A stretch of 64,000 nt of DNA from Hydrogenophilales bacterium 16-64-40 (GTDB taxonomy: Bacteria > Pseudomonadota > Gammaproteobacteria > Burkholderiales > Thiobacillaceae): positions 1-64,000 of the forward strand of contig NCGX01000013.1 of assembly GCA_002256995.1 (NCBI GenBank). Reading direction: 5' to 3'. Below the pieces are notes generated by a model. It did not search any database. It worked only from the letters and a program-made list of their open reading frames with translations, and was not told where the DNA came from. Shown here one piece after another: positions 23,605-32,558 of the stretch. The first letter of the stretch is position 1, and each line of letters opens with the position of its first letter. A program made the position numbers and the translations under genes.

Positions 23605-24081
23605 ATGATGACGAGAAACGGAAGCGAGAAGGTCTCCAGCCTGGTCAGCCGCATCAGCGTTTCGCTGCCGCCCGACCTGCTGGCCGAGCTGGACGGCATG
23701 GTCGCGGGCCGTGGCTACGACAGCCGTTCGCAGGCGATTGGCGAGATGGTCAACTACCAGTTGGCCGAGCACAAGCGCAGCCTCGGCAACGAGGTCATGG
23801 CGGGCACGCTCACCCTGCTCTACAACCGCGCCACGCGCGGCCTGCAGGGCAAGCTTGCGGATATCCAGTACCAGCACGTCGCCGAGGTCATCAGTTCGCT
23901 GCATGTGCACCTGACCGAGGACCAGATGCTGGAGGTGATCCTGGTCCAGGGGCCGGCCATCAAGCTTCAGGCCATCGCCAATGAAATAGTCGCCCAGCGC
24001 GGCGTCATCACCGGCCGGCTGCAACTGCTGGCGGCGGTCATTCCGCCGCTGCACGCGCCGGCAGACGAAAAGGAAATGTAA
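23605..24081 (+). CDS. NikR-like ribbon-helix-helix regulator with altered metal ligands
   Basis: 158 residues. N-terminal ribbon-helix-helix (about 12-55: RISVSLPPDLLAELDGMV, RGYDSRSQAIGEMV) and C-terminal ACT-like domain ending AQRGVITGRLQLL, as in NikR. Aligning by eye with E. coli NikR, the nickel ligands His87 and His89 are kept (H100, H102 in SLHVHL) but His76 becomes Tyr (Y89) and Cys95 becomes Met (M108). So it probably does not sense nickel in the usual square-planar way. Its stop overlaps the next ATG as TAATG. Probable autoregulator through the palindrome at 18400-18420. Confidence 0.85.
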   Translation: MMTRNGSEKVSSLVSRISVSLPPDLLAELDGMVAGRGYDSRSQAIGEMVNYQLAEHKRSLGNEVMAGTLTLLYNRATRGLQGKLADIQYQHVAEVISSLHVHLTEDQMLEVILVQGPAIKLQAIANEIVAQRGVITGRLQLLAAVIPPLHAPADEKEM

Positions 24082-24887
24082 TGGAACATCCCGAGCTTGC
24101 CTCCGACAATCCGCCGGCTTCGGCACCGGTCGATACGCCCGAGCACTGGCGCCGTTTCGCGCCCGACCTCGCGGCCGACACGGTGCTGTTCTCCGAGCGG
24201 GTGCCCAGCGGCGGTCATTGGTCCTACCGGCTGCCGCGCGGCACCACGCTGCGCATCACCGCGCTGGACGCCGGTGCCAACCTGTCGCTGGTGCTCTACT
24301 CGGCGCAGGAGAAACTGGAACGCTACAACATGCCGGATTCGCTCAAGGCCCAGCACACCGCCCACTACACGCGCGGCCACGTGTTGATGAGCGATATGGG
24401 GCGGGCCATGGCCTCGATCACCGCCGACAGCCTGGGCTGGCACGACCCGCTCGGTTTGCTGCTGGACAACCGGATGATGCACGAGAAATACGGCGACCAC
24501 GCCTATCAGGAAAACCGCAACGGCATGACCCGCTCCGGTCGCGACGGACTGCTGATCGAGATTGGCAAATATGGCCTGGCCAAACGTGATCTGGTGGCGC
24601 CGGTGAATTTCTTCAGCAAGGTCACGGTCGATGCGGAAGGCCGTTTCCGCTATGTGCCCGACCATGCCCGGGCCGGCGATTTTGTCGACCTGCGCATGGA
24701 CATGGATGTACTGGTCGCCTTTTCCACCGCGCCGCATCCGCTCAACCCGGAACCGGCCTATCCGGCGAGCAAAGTCGGCCTGGCTGTCTGGCGTTCCGGT
24801 CCGGCGCCGGCGGACGATTATTGTCGCGGCTTCCGCCCGGAAAACGCCCGCGCCCTGCACAACACCGACATGCTCTATCTGGTTTAG
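24081..24887 (+). CDS. Urea-amidolyase-associated protein 1 (DUF1989), carboxyguanidine deiminase subunit
   Basis: 268 residues of the DUF1989 family, long form. Conserved blocks: GHWSYRLPRGTTLRITALDAGANLSLVLY, GHVLMSDMGRAMASI, and KRDLVAPVNFFSKVTVD. Such pairs (CgdA/CgdB) were shown in the literature to form a carboxyguanidine deiminase giving allophanate and ammonia, rather than acting in urea metabolism. The ATG overlaps the regulator stop, so the two are translationally coupled. Which Cgd subunit name applies is not decided here. Confidence 0.85.
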   Translation: MEHPELASDNPPASAPVDTPEHWRRFAPDLAADTVLFSERVPSGGHWSYRLPRGTTLRITALDAGANLSLVLYSAQEKLERYNMPDSLKAQHTAHYTRGHVLMSDMGRAMASITADSLGWHDPLGLLLDNRMMHEKYGDHAYQENRNGMTRSGRDGLLIEIGKYGLAKRDLVAPVNFFSKVTVDAEGRFRYVPDHARAGDFVDLRMDMDVLVAFSTAPHPLNPEPAYPASKVGLAVWRSGPAPADDYCRGFRPENARALHNTDMLYLV

Positions 24888-24897
24888 GAGAACGGCC

Positions 24898-25554
24898 ATG
24901 ACTGCGACTGCCATACGCATCCAGGAAAGCACGCTGGCCCCCGAGGCCGCCGTGCTCGACCACACCCTGCCCGCAGGCGAGCCCTACCTGCTGGCGATCG
25001 AGAAAGGGCAGACCCTGCGCATCGTCGACCTCGAAGGCAACCAGGCCGTCGACGTCATCTTCTACAACCGCGACGACGGCGCCGAGCATTACAGCGCCAC
25101 CGAAACCCTGCTGCGCCAAGGCGGCATCTACCTGACCACGGGCTCGGTGCTGTACAGCGACGACGGCCATCCCATGCTCACCATCGTCGCCGACACCTGC
25201 GGCCGCCACGACACCCTGGGGGGTGCCTGCGCGGCCGAGAGCAACACGGTGCGCTACGCATTGCAGAAGAAGTTCATGCACAGTTGCCGCGACAATTACC
25301 TGACCGCGCTGCAGCACGCCGACATCGGCCTCGGCAAGCGCGACCTGGTGTCCAACATCAATTTTTTCATGAACGTGCCGGTGACCGAGTCGGGCGACCT
25401 GAGCTTCGCCGACGGCGTGTCGGCGCCCGGAAAATACGTCGAGCTGCGCGCCGAGATGAACCTGTGGATGCTGGTCTCCAACTGTCCCCAGCTGAACAAT
25501 CCATGCAATGCGTACAACCCGACACCGGCCCGCTTCCTGCTCTGGAACCCTTAA
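24898..25554 (+). CDS. Urea-amidolyase-associated protein 2 (DUF1989), carboxyguanidine deiminase subunit
   Basis: 218 residues, the shorter DUF1989 partner. Blocks: GEPYLLAIEKGQTLRIVDLEGNQAVDVIFYN, LYSDDGHPMLTIVADTCGRHDTLGGAC with likely metal-binding cysteines and histidine, LGKRDLVSNINFFMNVPV, and a C-terminal CPQLNNPCNAYNPTP. Expected to form the deiminase with the preceding protein. SD TTAGGAGAACGGCC precedes the ATG at 24898. 66 bp separate it from the carboxylase gene. Confidence 0.87.
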   Translation: MTATAIRIQESTLAPEAAVLDHTLPAGEPYLLAIEKGQTLRIVDLEGNQAVDVIFYNRDDGAEHYSATETLLRQGGIYLTTGSVLYSDDGHPMLTIVADTCGRHDTLGGACAAESNTVRYALQKKFMHSCRDNYLTALQHADIGLGKRDLVSNINFFMNVPVTESGDLSFADGVSAPGKYVELRAEMNLWMLVSNCPQLNNPCNAYNPTPARFLLWNP

Positions 25555-25620
25555 TCAACCCGGCCCGGGACGACCCATGCCGGCAATGAAAAGAGGTGGG
25601 ACGCCCCACACAGGTGACAC

Positions 25621-28600
25621 ATGTTCAAAAAAGTCCTGATCGCCAACCGCGGCGCCATCGCCTGCCGCATCATCCGCACCCTGCGCACGATGGGGGTGAA
25701 GTCGGTGGCAGTCCATTCGGAGGCGGATCGTCATTCGCTCCACGTGCGGCTCGCCGACGAAGCGGTCGAAATCGGCCCGGCCCCGGCAGCACAAAGCTAC
25801 CTGCGCGCCGACAAGATTCTTGATGCGGCCCAGGCCACCGGCGCCCAGGCCATCCATCCCGGCTACGGGTTTCTTTCGGAAAATCCCGGCTTCGCCGAGG
25901 ACTGTGCCGCCGCCGGCATCGCCTTCATCGGCCCCAGCCCGGAGCAGATGCGCGCCTTCGGCTTGAAGCACACCGCGCGCGACCTGGCCGAGCACAACAA
26001 GGTACCGCTCTTGCCCGGCTCCGGCCTGCTGATTGATGCCGGCCACGCCCAGGCCGAAGCCGCGCGCATCGGCTACCCGGTGATGCTGAAGAGCACCGCC
26101 GGCGGCGGCGGCATCGGCATGCGCCTGATCTGGAGCCCCGACGAACTGGTGGAAGCCTTCCAGTCGGTCGAGCGCCTCGCGCGCGCCAACTTCAAGGAGG
26201 CCGGCATCTTCCTCGAGAAATACGTCGAGCACGCGCGCCACATCGAGGTGCAGATCTTTGGCGACGGCCGCGGCCACGTCGTGGCGCTGGGCGAGCGCGA
26301 TTGCTCGGTGCAGCGGCGCAACCAGAAGGTCATCGAGGAAACCCCCGCGCCCGGCCTCACCGATGTGCAACGCGAGCAATTGCTCGCCACCGCGGTGCGC
26401 CTCGGCGAAGCCGTCGGCTACCGCTCCGCCGGCACGGTCGAGTTCGTCTACGACACCTTGAGCGGTCAGTTCTATTTCCTGGAAGTGAACACCCGCCTGC
26501 AGGTCGAGCACGGCGTGACCGAGGAAGTCACCGGCGTCGACCTGGTCGAGTGGATGGTGCGCGAGGCCGCCGGCGAACTGGACCTGTCCGGCTTCAAGGC
26601 CGAACCGCAGGGCGCATCGATGCAGGTTCGCCTCTACGCCGAAGACCCGGGCAAGGACTTCCAGCCCGCCGCCGGCGTGCTGACCGAAGTCGTGTTTCCG
26701 GCGGACGCCCGCATCGAGACCTGGGTCGAACGCGGCAGCGAGGTGCCGCCGTTCTATGATCCGATGGTCGCCAAGATCATCGTCAGGGGACGCGACCGCG
26801 CCGAGACGCTGGAAAAAATGCAGCAGGTGCTGGCCAATACCCGCGTTGCCGGCATCGAGACCAACCTCGGCTACCTCGCCCAGATCGTGCGCGACAGCGT
26901 ATTCACCGAAGGGCGCCAGACCACGCGCTACCTCAACGCCTTCCACTATCGGCCGGCAACGATAGACGTCATCGAACCCGGCGTGCAGTCGAGCATCCAG
27001 GACTGGCCGGGCCGCACCGGCTACTGGGACGTCGGCGTGCCGCCGTCGGGGCCGATGGACGTGCTGGCACTGCGCCTCGGCAATCGCCTCGCCGGCAACG
27101 AAGAGGGTGCAGCCGCGCTCGAGCTGACCGTGGCCGGCCCCACGCTGCGATTCAACTGCGACGCGCGGATTGCGCTGGCCGGCGCCGACATGGGCGCCGA
27201 GCTGGACGGGCAGCCGCTTGCCAACTGGGCGGCACACGCGGTGAAGGCCGGTTCGATCCTGAAACTCGGCGCGATCCAGGACGCCGGCTGCCGCGCCTAC
27301 CTCGCGGTACGTGGCGGCTTCGACGTGCCGGATTATCTCGGCAGCCAATCCACCTTCACCCTCGGCCAGTTCGGCGGCCACGCCGGGCGCACCCTGCGGG
27401 TCGGCGACGTGCTGCACCTGGAGTCGTCTTCTGTAGGAGCGGCCTCCAGGCCGCGATCAAGCACCGAGAAGACGGCCACAGCGGATCGCGGCCTAGAGGC
27501 CGCTCCTACGGGGCTGATCCCCGCCTACACTCACGCCTGGGAAATCGGCGTGCTCTACGGCCCGCACGGCGCGCCGGACTTCTTCACCGACGCCGACATC
27601 GAGATGTTCTTCGCCACCGACTGGGAAGTGCACTACAACTCCAGCCGGACAGGGGTCAGGCTGATCGGCCCGCGCCCGCAGTGGGCGCGCAAGGACGGCG
27701 GCGAAGCCGGCCTGCATCCGTCCAACATCCACGACAACGCCTACGCCATCGGCGCGGTCGACTTCACCGGCGACATGCCGGTGATCCTGGGCCCTGACGG
27801 CCCCAGCCTCGGCGGCTTCGTCTGCCCGGCCACCATCGTGCAGGCCGAACTGTGGAAGATGGGCCAGCTGCGCCCCGGCGACACCGTGCGCTTCAAGCGC
27901 CTGAGCCAGGCGCAGGCCGAGCGCATGGAAGCGGAACAGGATGCCGCCATCGCCAGCCTCGCTGCCCCGGCTGCGCCCGCATTGATCGCGGACAACGGGC
28001 CGCTCGCCGAACCTGTCCTTCACCGCACGCCCGAAACCGATAACCCCGTCGCCGTCGTCTACCGCCGCGCCGGCGACAAGTACCTGCTCATCGAATACGG
28101 CCCGCTGGTGCTCGACCTCAACCTGCGCTTCCGCGTGCACGCGCTGATGACAAAATTGCAGGCTGACGCCGTGCCGGGCGTCCTCGACCTCACCCCCGGC
28201 ATCCGCTCGCTGCAGGTGCACTACGACTCGCGCGTGCTGCAGCTGAGCAAATTGATGGAGCTGCTGCTGGCGGCGGAAAAGGCGCTGCCCGCGATCGAGG
28301 ACATGCAGGTGCCGACCCGCATCGTTCACATCCCGCTGTCGTGGGACGATGCCGCCACCAAGCTCGCGATCGAGAAGTACATGCAGTCGGTACGCAAGGA
28401 CGCACCCTGGTGCCCGAGCAACATCGAGTTCATTCGCCGCATCAACGGACTCGACAGTATCGAGGAGGTGAAGCGCATCGTCTTCGATGCCAGCTACCTG
28501 GTGATGGGCCTCGGCGACGTCTACCTCGGCGCGCCGGTGGCGACACCGGTCGACCCGCGCCACCGTCTCGTCACCACCAAGTACAATCCCGCCCGCACCT

Positions 28601-29271
28601 GGACGCCGGAAAATGCCGTCGGCATCGGCGGCGCCTATATGTGCGTGTATGGCATGGAAGGCCCCGGCGGCTACCAGTTCGTCGGCCGCACGCTGCAGAT
28701 GTGGAACCGCTGGCGGCAGACCGCCGACTTCACCGAAGGCAAGCCGTGGCTGTTGCGCTTCTTCGACCAAGTGCGCTTCTTCCCGGTGAGCGAAGAAGAG
28801 CTGCTGAAAATCCGCGAGGATTTCCCGCTCGGCCGCTATCAGCTGAAGGTCGAGGAAACCAGCTTCAGCCTGCGCGACTACAACGCATTCCTCGCCGACA
28901 ACAGCGAGTCCATCGCCGCCTTCAAGAACCAGCAGCAGGCCTCGTTCGACGCCGAGCGCGAACGCTGGCGCGAAAGCGGTCAGGCCGACTACGCCAGCGA
29001 CCTGACGGTGGCCGAAGCCGCCCCCGACAGCGAGCTCGACCTGCCGGAAAACGGCCGGGCCATCGTCAGCCACGTCGCCGGCAACGTGTGGAAAGTGGAA
29101 GTGGAAGCGGGCGCCGCGGTGAAGCAGGGCGACCCGCTCGTCATCGTCGAATCGATGAAGATGGAATTCGCCGTGCTGGCGCCGTGCGATGGCCGCATCC
29201 ACAAGGTGTTCTGCCGCGAGGGCGGGCAGGTGTCCGCCGGCCAGGATCTACTGGTGCTGGTGAGCGAGTGA
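25621..29271 (+). CDS. Urea/guanidine carboxylase (biotin-dependent)
   Basis: 1216 residues. Order: biotin carboxylase (about 1-450, GYGFLSENPGFAEDCA, KSTAGGGGIGMR), KipA/KipI-like carboxyltransferase halves (about 450-1110) and a C-terminal biotinyl domain with ESMKMEF, biotin on Lys1180. It carboxylates urea or guanidine with ATP and bicarbonate. In the block TLQMWNRW residue 1029 is Asn, where yeast urea carboxylase has Asp (PIWD); as I recall, this change was reported as a mark of guanidine carboxylases. With the DUF1989 pair, guanidine is the favoured substrate. A REPIN-like element encodes residues 605-630 in frame. Confidence 0.9.
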   Translation: MFKKVLIANRGAIACRIIRTLRTMGVKSVAVHSEADRHSLHVRLADEAVEIGPAPAAQSYLRADKILDAAQATGAQAIHPGYGFLSENPGFAEDCAAAGIAFIGPSPEQMRAFGLKHTARDLAEHNKVPLLPGSGLLIDAGHAQAEAARIGYPVMLKSTAGGGGIGMRLIWSPDELVEAFQSVERLARANFKEAGIFLEKYVEHARHIEVQIFGDGRGHVVALGERDCSVQRRNQKVIEETPAPGLTDVQREQLLATAVRLGEAVGYRSAGTVEFVYDTLSGQFYFLEVNTRLQVEHGVTEEVTGVDLVEWMVREAAGELDLSGFKAEPQGASMQVRLYAEDPGKDFQPAAGVLTEVVFPADARIETWVERGSEVPPFYDPMVAKIIVRGRDRAETLEKMQQVLANTRVAGIETNLGYLAQIVRDSVFTEGRQTTRYLNAFHYRPATIDVIEPGVQSSIQDWPGRTGYWDVGVPPSGPMDVLALRLGNRLAGNEEGAAALELTVAGPTLRFNCDARIALAGADMGAELDGQPLANWAAHAVKAGSILKLGAIQDAGCRAYLAVRGGFDVPDYLGSQSTFTLGQFGGHAGRTLRVGDVLHLESSSVGAASRPRSSTEKTATADRGLEAAPTGLIPAYTHAWEIGVLYGPHGAPDFFTDADIEMFFATDWEVHYNSSRTGVRLIGPRPQWARKDGGEAGLHPSNIHDNAYAIGAVDFTGDMPVILGPDGPSLGGFVCPATIVQAELWKMGQLRPGDTVRFKRLSQAQAERMEAEQDAAIASLAAPAAPALIADNGPLAEPVLHRTPETDNPVAVVYRRAGDKYLLIEYGPLVLDLNLRFRVHALMTKLQADAVPGVLDLTPGIRSLQVHYDSRVLQLSKLMELLLAAEKALPAIEDMQVPTRIVHIPLSWDDAATKLAIEKYMQSVRKDAPWCPSNIEFIRRINGLDSIEEVKRIVFDASYLVMGLGDVYLGAPVATPVDPRHRLVTTKYNPARTWTPENAVGIGGAYMCVYGMEGPGGYQFVGRTLQMWNRWRQTADFTEGKPWLLRFFDQVRFFPVSEEELLKIREDFPLGRYQLKVEETSFSLRDYNAFLADNSESIAAFKNQQQASFDAERERWRESGQADYASDLTVAEAAPDSELDLPENGRAIVSHVAGNVWKVEVEAGAAVKQGDPLVIVESMKMEFAVLAPCDGRIHKVFCREGGQVSAGQDLLVLVSE
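27433..27509. repeat. Inverted pair of REP sequences (REPIN-like) inside the carboxylase gene
   Basis: Left arm 27433-27458 begins GTAGGAGCGGCC and ends GCCGCGATC; right arm 27484-27509 is its reverse complement with two mismatches near the centre. Each arm is itself a short hairpin (GCGGCCTCCAGGCCGC). This is the typical form of REP elements that normally lie between genes. Here the frame stays open, adding a low-complexity stretch of about 26 residues (SVGAASRPRSSTEK and onward) in a linker before LIPAYTHAWEIGVLYG of the carboxyltransferase domain. Confidence 0.85.
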
Positions 29272-29281
29272 GGAATCGAAA

Positions 29282-31072
29282 ATGAAACCATCGCTCGACC
29301 TCGCCACCCTGCGCCAGCGCTACCAGTCCGGCGAACTCACGCCGCTCGCCCTGGTGGATGACCTGCTCAGCCGTCTGGGCGGCGAAGACGGCCACGCGAT
29401 CTGGATCATCCGCCTCGACGCCGACGCGTTGCGCGCCTACGCAAGCAAACTCGAAGGCAGGGATATCGCGACGCTCCCGCTCTACGGCATTCCGTTCGCC
29501 ATCAAGGACAACATCGATCTCGCCGGCCTGCCCACCACCGCCGGTTGCCCCGAGTTTGCCTACACGCCGGAAAAGCACGCGACCGTCGTTGCGCGCCTGA
29601 TCGACGCCGGCGCCATTCCAATCGGAAAAACCAACCTCGACCAGTTCGCCACCGGCTTGAACGGCACCCGCTCGCCCTACGGCGCCTGCCGCAATGCCTT
29701 CAATCCCGATTTCATTTCGGGCGGTTCCAGTTCCGGCTCGGCCGTCGCCGTGGCGCTCGGCCTGGCGAGCTTCTCGCTCGGCACCGACACCGCCGGCTCT
29801 GGCCGCGTGCCGGCCGCGTTCAACAACCTGGTCGGCCACAAGCCGAGCTGCGGCGCGTTGTCCACGCGCGGCGTGGTGCCCGCCTGCCGCTCGCTCGACG
29901 CGGTGTCGATCTTCGCGCTCACCGCCGAGGACGCCGAGCGCGTGCTGGCGGTCGCCGCCGGCTTCGACGCCGAGGACGAATACTCGCACCCGCTGGCGCC
30001 GCACGGTTTCGACTTCGGCCGCGCGCCCAGCTTCCGTTTCGGCGTGCCGCTGCAGAAGGATCTGGAGTTCTTCGGCAACGCCGAGGCTGAGCGGCTGTTC
30101 GGCGAAGCGGTGGCCAGGATGAAATCGCTCGGCGGCACGCCGGTGGCAGTGGACCTCGCCCCCTTTCTCGACACCGCGCGCCTGCTCTATGGCGGCCCCT
30201 GGGTCGCCGAGCGCTACCTCGCCATCCGCGACTTCTTCGACGCGCAGCCCGACAAGGTCTTTCCGCCGGTGCGCGAAATCATCGCCGGCGGCCGCGACAT
30301 CGGCGCCGCCGACACCTTCGCCCATCTCTACAAGCTACGCGCGTTCAAGCGGGTCTGCGACGCGGTATGGAACGGCATCGACGTCATGCTCACTCCCACT
30401 GCCGGCACGATCTACCGCGTGGATGACATGCAGGCCGACCCCATCCGCCTCAACGCCAACCTGGGCTACTACACCAACTTCATGAACCTGCTCGATCTGG
30501 CCGCCACCGCCGTGCCCGCCGGCTTCCAGCACGACGGCCTGCCGTTCGGCGTCACCCTGATCGCGCCGCCGCACCAGGACGGCCCGCTGCTGCACCTGGC
30601 GTCGCGCATGCAGCAGGCGCTGGACGGCAAGCTGGGCGCGACCGATCACGCGCTGCCGCCTGCCGAGACATTGAATCTGTTGGCAGACGGCCAGGTCCGT
30701 GTCGCCGTCGTTGGCGCCCACCTCTCCGGCCTGCCGCTCAATCACCAGCTCGCTGAGCGCAACGCACGTTGGGTGAGTGCGACGCAGACCGCATCGAAAT
30801 ACCGCTTCTACGCCCTGCCCGATGGCAAGCGTCCCGGTCTCATCCAGGTATCGGATGGCGGCGCTGCCATCGCCTGCGAAGTGTGGGAAATGCCCGCCAG
30901 CCAGTTCGGTTCTTTCGTCGCGGGCATTCCCGCGCCGCTGGGCATCGGCAAGCTGGAGTTGGCCGATGGGTCTGTGGTGAATGGATTTATCTGCGAAGGC
31001 GTTGGGGTGGCCGATGCGAAGGACATTACGGAGTTCGGGGGATGGCGGGCGTGGTTGGCTGCGCAGGGTTAA
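29282..31072 (+). CDS. atzF: Allophanate hydrolase
   Basis: 596 residues. The amidase domain (about 1-440) has the Ser-cisSer-Lys set: Lys in IPFAIKDNIDLAG and the serines in FISGGSSSGSAVAVALG with TAGSGRVPAAFNN. The C-terminal AtzF-type domain (about 455-596) contains FYALPDGKRPGLIQV and ends FGGWRAWLAAQG. It cleaves allophanate to ammonia and carbon dioxide, closing the pathway. It begins 10 bp after the carboxylase gene and ends the operon. Confidence 0.93.
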   Translation: MKPSLDLATLRQRYQSGELTPLALVDDLLSRLGGEDGHAIWIIRLDADALRAYASKLEGRDIATLPLYGIPFAIKDNIDLAGLPTTAGCPEFAYTPEKHATVVARLIDAGAIPIGKTNLDQFATGLNGTRSPYGACRNAFNPDFISGGSSSGSAVAVALGLASFSLGTDTAGSGRVPAAFNNLVGHKPSCGALSTRGVVPACRSLDAVSIFALTAEDAERVLAVAAGFDAEDEYSHPLAPHGFDFGRAPSFRFGVPLQKDLEFFGNAEAERLFGEAVARMKSLGGTPVAVDLAPFLDTARLLYGGPWVAERYLAIRDFFDAQPDKVFPPVREIIAGGRDIGAADTFAHLYKLRAFKRVCDAVWNGIDVMLTPTAGTIYRVDDMQADPIRLNANLGYYTNFMNLLDLAATAVPAGFQHDGLPFGVTLIAPPHQDGPLLHLASRMQQALDGKLGATDHALPPAETLNLLADGQVRVAVVGAHLSGLPLNHQLAERNARWVSATQTASKYRFYALPDGKRPGLIQVSDGGAAIACEVWEMPASQFGSFVAGIPAPLGIGKLELADGSVVNGFICEGVGVADAKDITEFGGWRAWLAAQG

Positions 31073-31104
31073 TGACTGAAAGCGACCCGGAACAGCCGGT
31101 GACG

Positions 31105-31150
31105 GCTTGCAGTCTAAACGTCCGCTTAGAAGCGGCAAGCTGACTTTTCT
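31105..31150 (+). terminator. Nested hairpin ending the guanidine/urea operon
   Basis: Outer stem GCTTGC (31105-31110) with GCAAGC (31135-31140); inner stem CCGCTT/AAGCGG (31122-31135); then TGACTTTTCT. It lies 33 bp after the atzF stop. The surrounding 225-bp gap has no gene. Confidence 0.55.
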
Positions 31151-31300
31151 ATTCGCTCAGGGAACTGGAACTATCGGTAGACTCGAGATGTAGAGCGATA
31201 ACAGTAGGTTTGGTTTGTCTGTTGCAACAGCAGTCATTCACGTGAAGCGGAATGTGAAAATCCGTCTGGAAAAAAAGCATGAGCGAATAGCTATGGAGGG

Positions 31301-32521
31301 TCACCTCCGCAGTGCCGGAATGCGGCCACGCAACAAGATCGCCATCAATGCGAGACCGCTGAATGCGGCCCCTGCGATGAAAGTCTGTGATGCGCCGAAG
31401 CGATCCCACAGAAGGCCGGCGAGTACGCTGGCTACAAGCATCGCCATGCCGCTCACCAGATTAAAGAAGCCGTAGGCGGTACCCCGCAATTCTGCCGGCG
31501 CGGTATCGGCCACCATCCTCGCCAGCAGGCCCTGGGTGATGCCCATGTGCAAGCCCCACAGCGTGATGCCCAGCCACACCCAGATCCAGTGGTTGCTGTA
31601 AGCCAGTGCGACATCCGCGCCGATCAGAAACACAAGTCCCCACGCGAGCAAGCGAGTGTGGCTCATGCCATCCGAGAGCTTGCCGAATGGGTAAGCCGAA
31701 AGCGCGTAAACCACATTCATGGCGATCAGCACCAGGGGCGCCGACGCCACGGGCAAGCCGCCTTGCCAGGCCCGCAAGACGAGAAAGGCCTCGGAGAAGC
31801 GCGCCAAGGTGAACATGGCGCCGATCACCACGACCCACCAGTAAGCGCGCGACAGCCGGCGCAGGTTTTCCCGGCGAATGGGATTGACGGGATGTCCGTC
31901 GCGTTTCGTCTCGGGCTCCTGAACGCCAAACAGCAACAGGGCGACAGAGAGCAAACCGGGAATGACCGCCACCCAGAACACGGCACGGAAATCGTTCGCC
32001 CACAGCAGCATCAAACCCAGGGCAAGCAGCGGGCCGAGGAAGGCGCCCACGGTGTCGAGGGATTGGCGCAGGCCAAAGGCCGCCCCGCGCAGTTCGGGTG
32101 GCGCGATGTCCGCCACCAGTGCGTCCCGTGGCGCCCCCCGGATGCCCTTGCCGACCCGATCGATCAGGCGCGCGGCGAAGGCGAGACCGGAACTTGACGC
32201 CAGCGCAAACAAAGGTTTGGAGAGCGCCCCCAGCCCGTAGCCCAAAACGGCAAGGGGCTTGCGCCGCCCCCAGTAGTCGGAAAGCGCGCCCGAGAACACC
32301 TTTACGATCAGTGCGGTGGCCTCCGCCACCCCCTCGATCAGGCCTACAATGAACACGCTTGCGCCCAGACTCGTGACCAGGAAGACCGGCAACAGGCTGT
32401 GAATCATCTCGGACGAAATGTCCATCAACAGGCTGACAAAGCCGAGCGTCCAGATGGCCAGTGGGATGCGGGCAGGGATGGCGGCGCTTCCGGGATCCGG
32501 CTGCGGTGTACTCGATTTCAT
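31301..32521 (-). CDS. MFS transporter
   Basis: 406 residues, about twelve membrane segments. The start of helix 1 reads AIWTLGFVSLLMDISSEMIHSLLPVFL; loop 2-3 is DYWGRRKPLAVLGYGLGAL; LIDRVGKGIRGAPRDALVAD follows helix 4. The MDISSEM and GKGIRGAPRDAL motifs match a subgroup of uncharacterised MFS proteins common in proteobacteria. Substrate unknown. ATG at 32521 (MKSSTPQ) is taken; an in-frame ATG at 32566 would add 15 residues but overlaps the start of the divergent DedA fusion gene. Confidence 0.82.
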   Translation of the reverse strand: MKSSTPQPDPGSAAIPARIPLAIWTLGFVSLLMDISSEMIHSLLPVFLVTSLGASVFIVGLIEGVAEATALIVKVFSGALSDYWGRRKPLAVLGYGLGALSKPLFALASSSGLAFAARLIDRVGKGIRGAPRDALVADIAPPELRGAAFGLRQSLDTVGAFLGPLLALGLMLLWANDFRAVFWVAVIPGLLSVALLLFGVQEPETKRDGHPVNPIRRENLRRLSRAYWWVVVIGAMFTLARFSEAFLVLRAWQGGLPVASAPLVLIAMNVVYALSAYPFGKLSDGMSHTRLLAWGLVFLIGADVALAYSNHWIWVWLGITLWGLHMGITQGLLARMVADTAPAELRGTAYGFFNLVSGMAMLVASVLAGLLWDRFGASQTFIAGAAFSGLALMAILLRGRIPALRR

Positions 32522-32558
32522 GGGCAAGGTTTTTGTGTGGGTCGGTTGATTGATCTTA

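Noticed and set aside
25555-27417. Long minus-strand open frame opposite the carboxylase gene
   Set aside because: Shadow frame of a GC-rich gene; composition is atypical and there is no motif or upstream signal.
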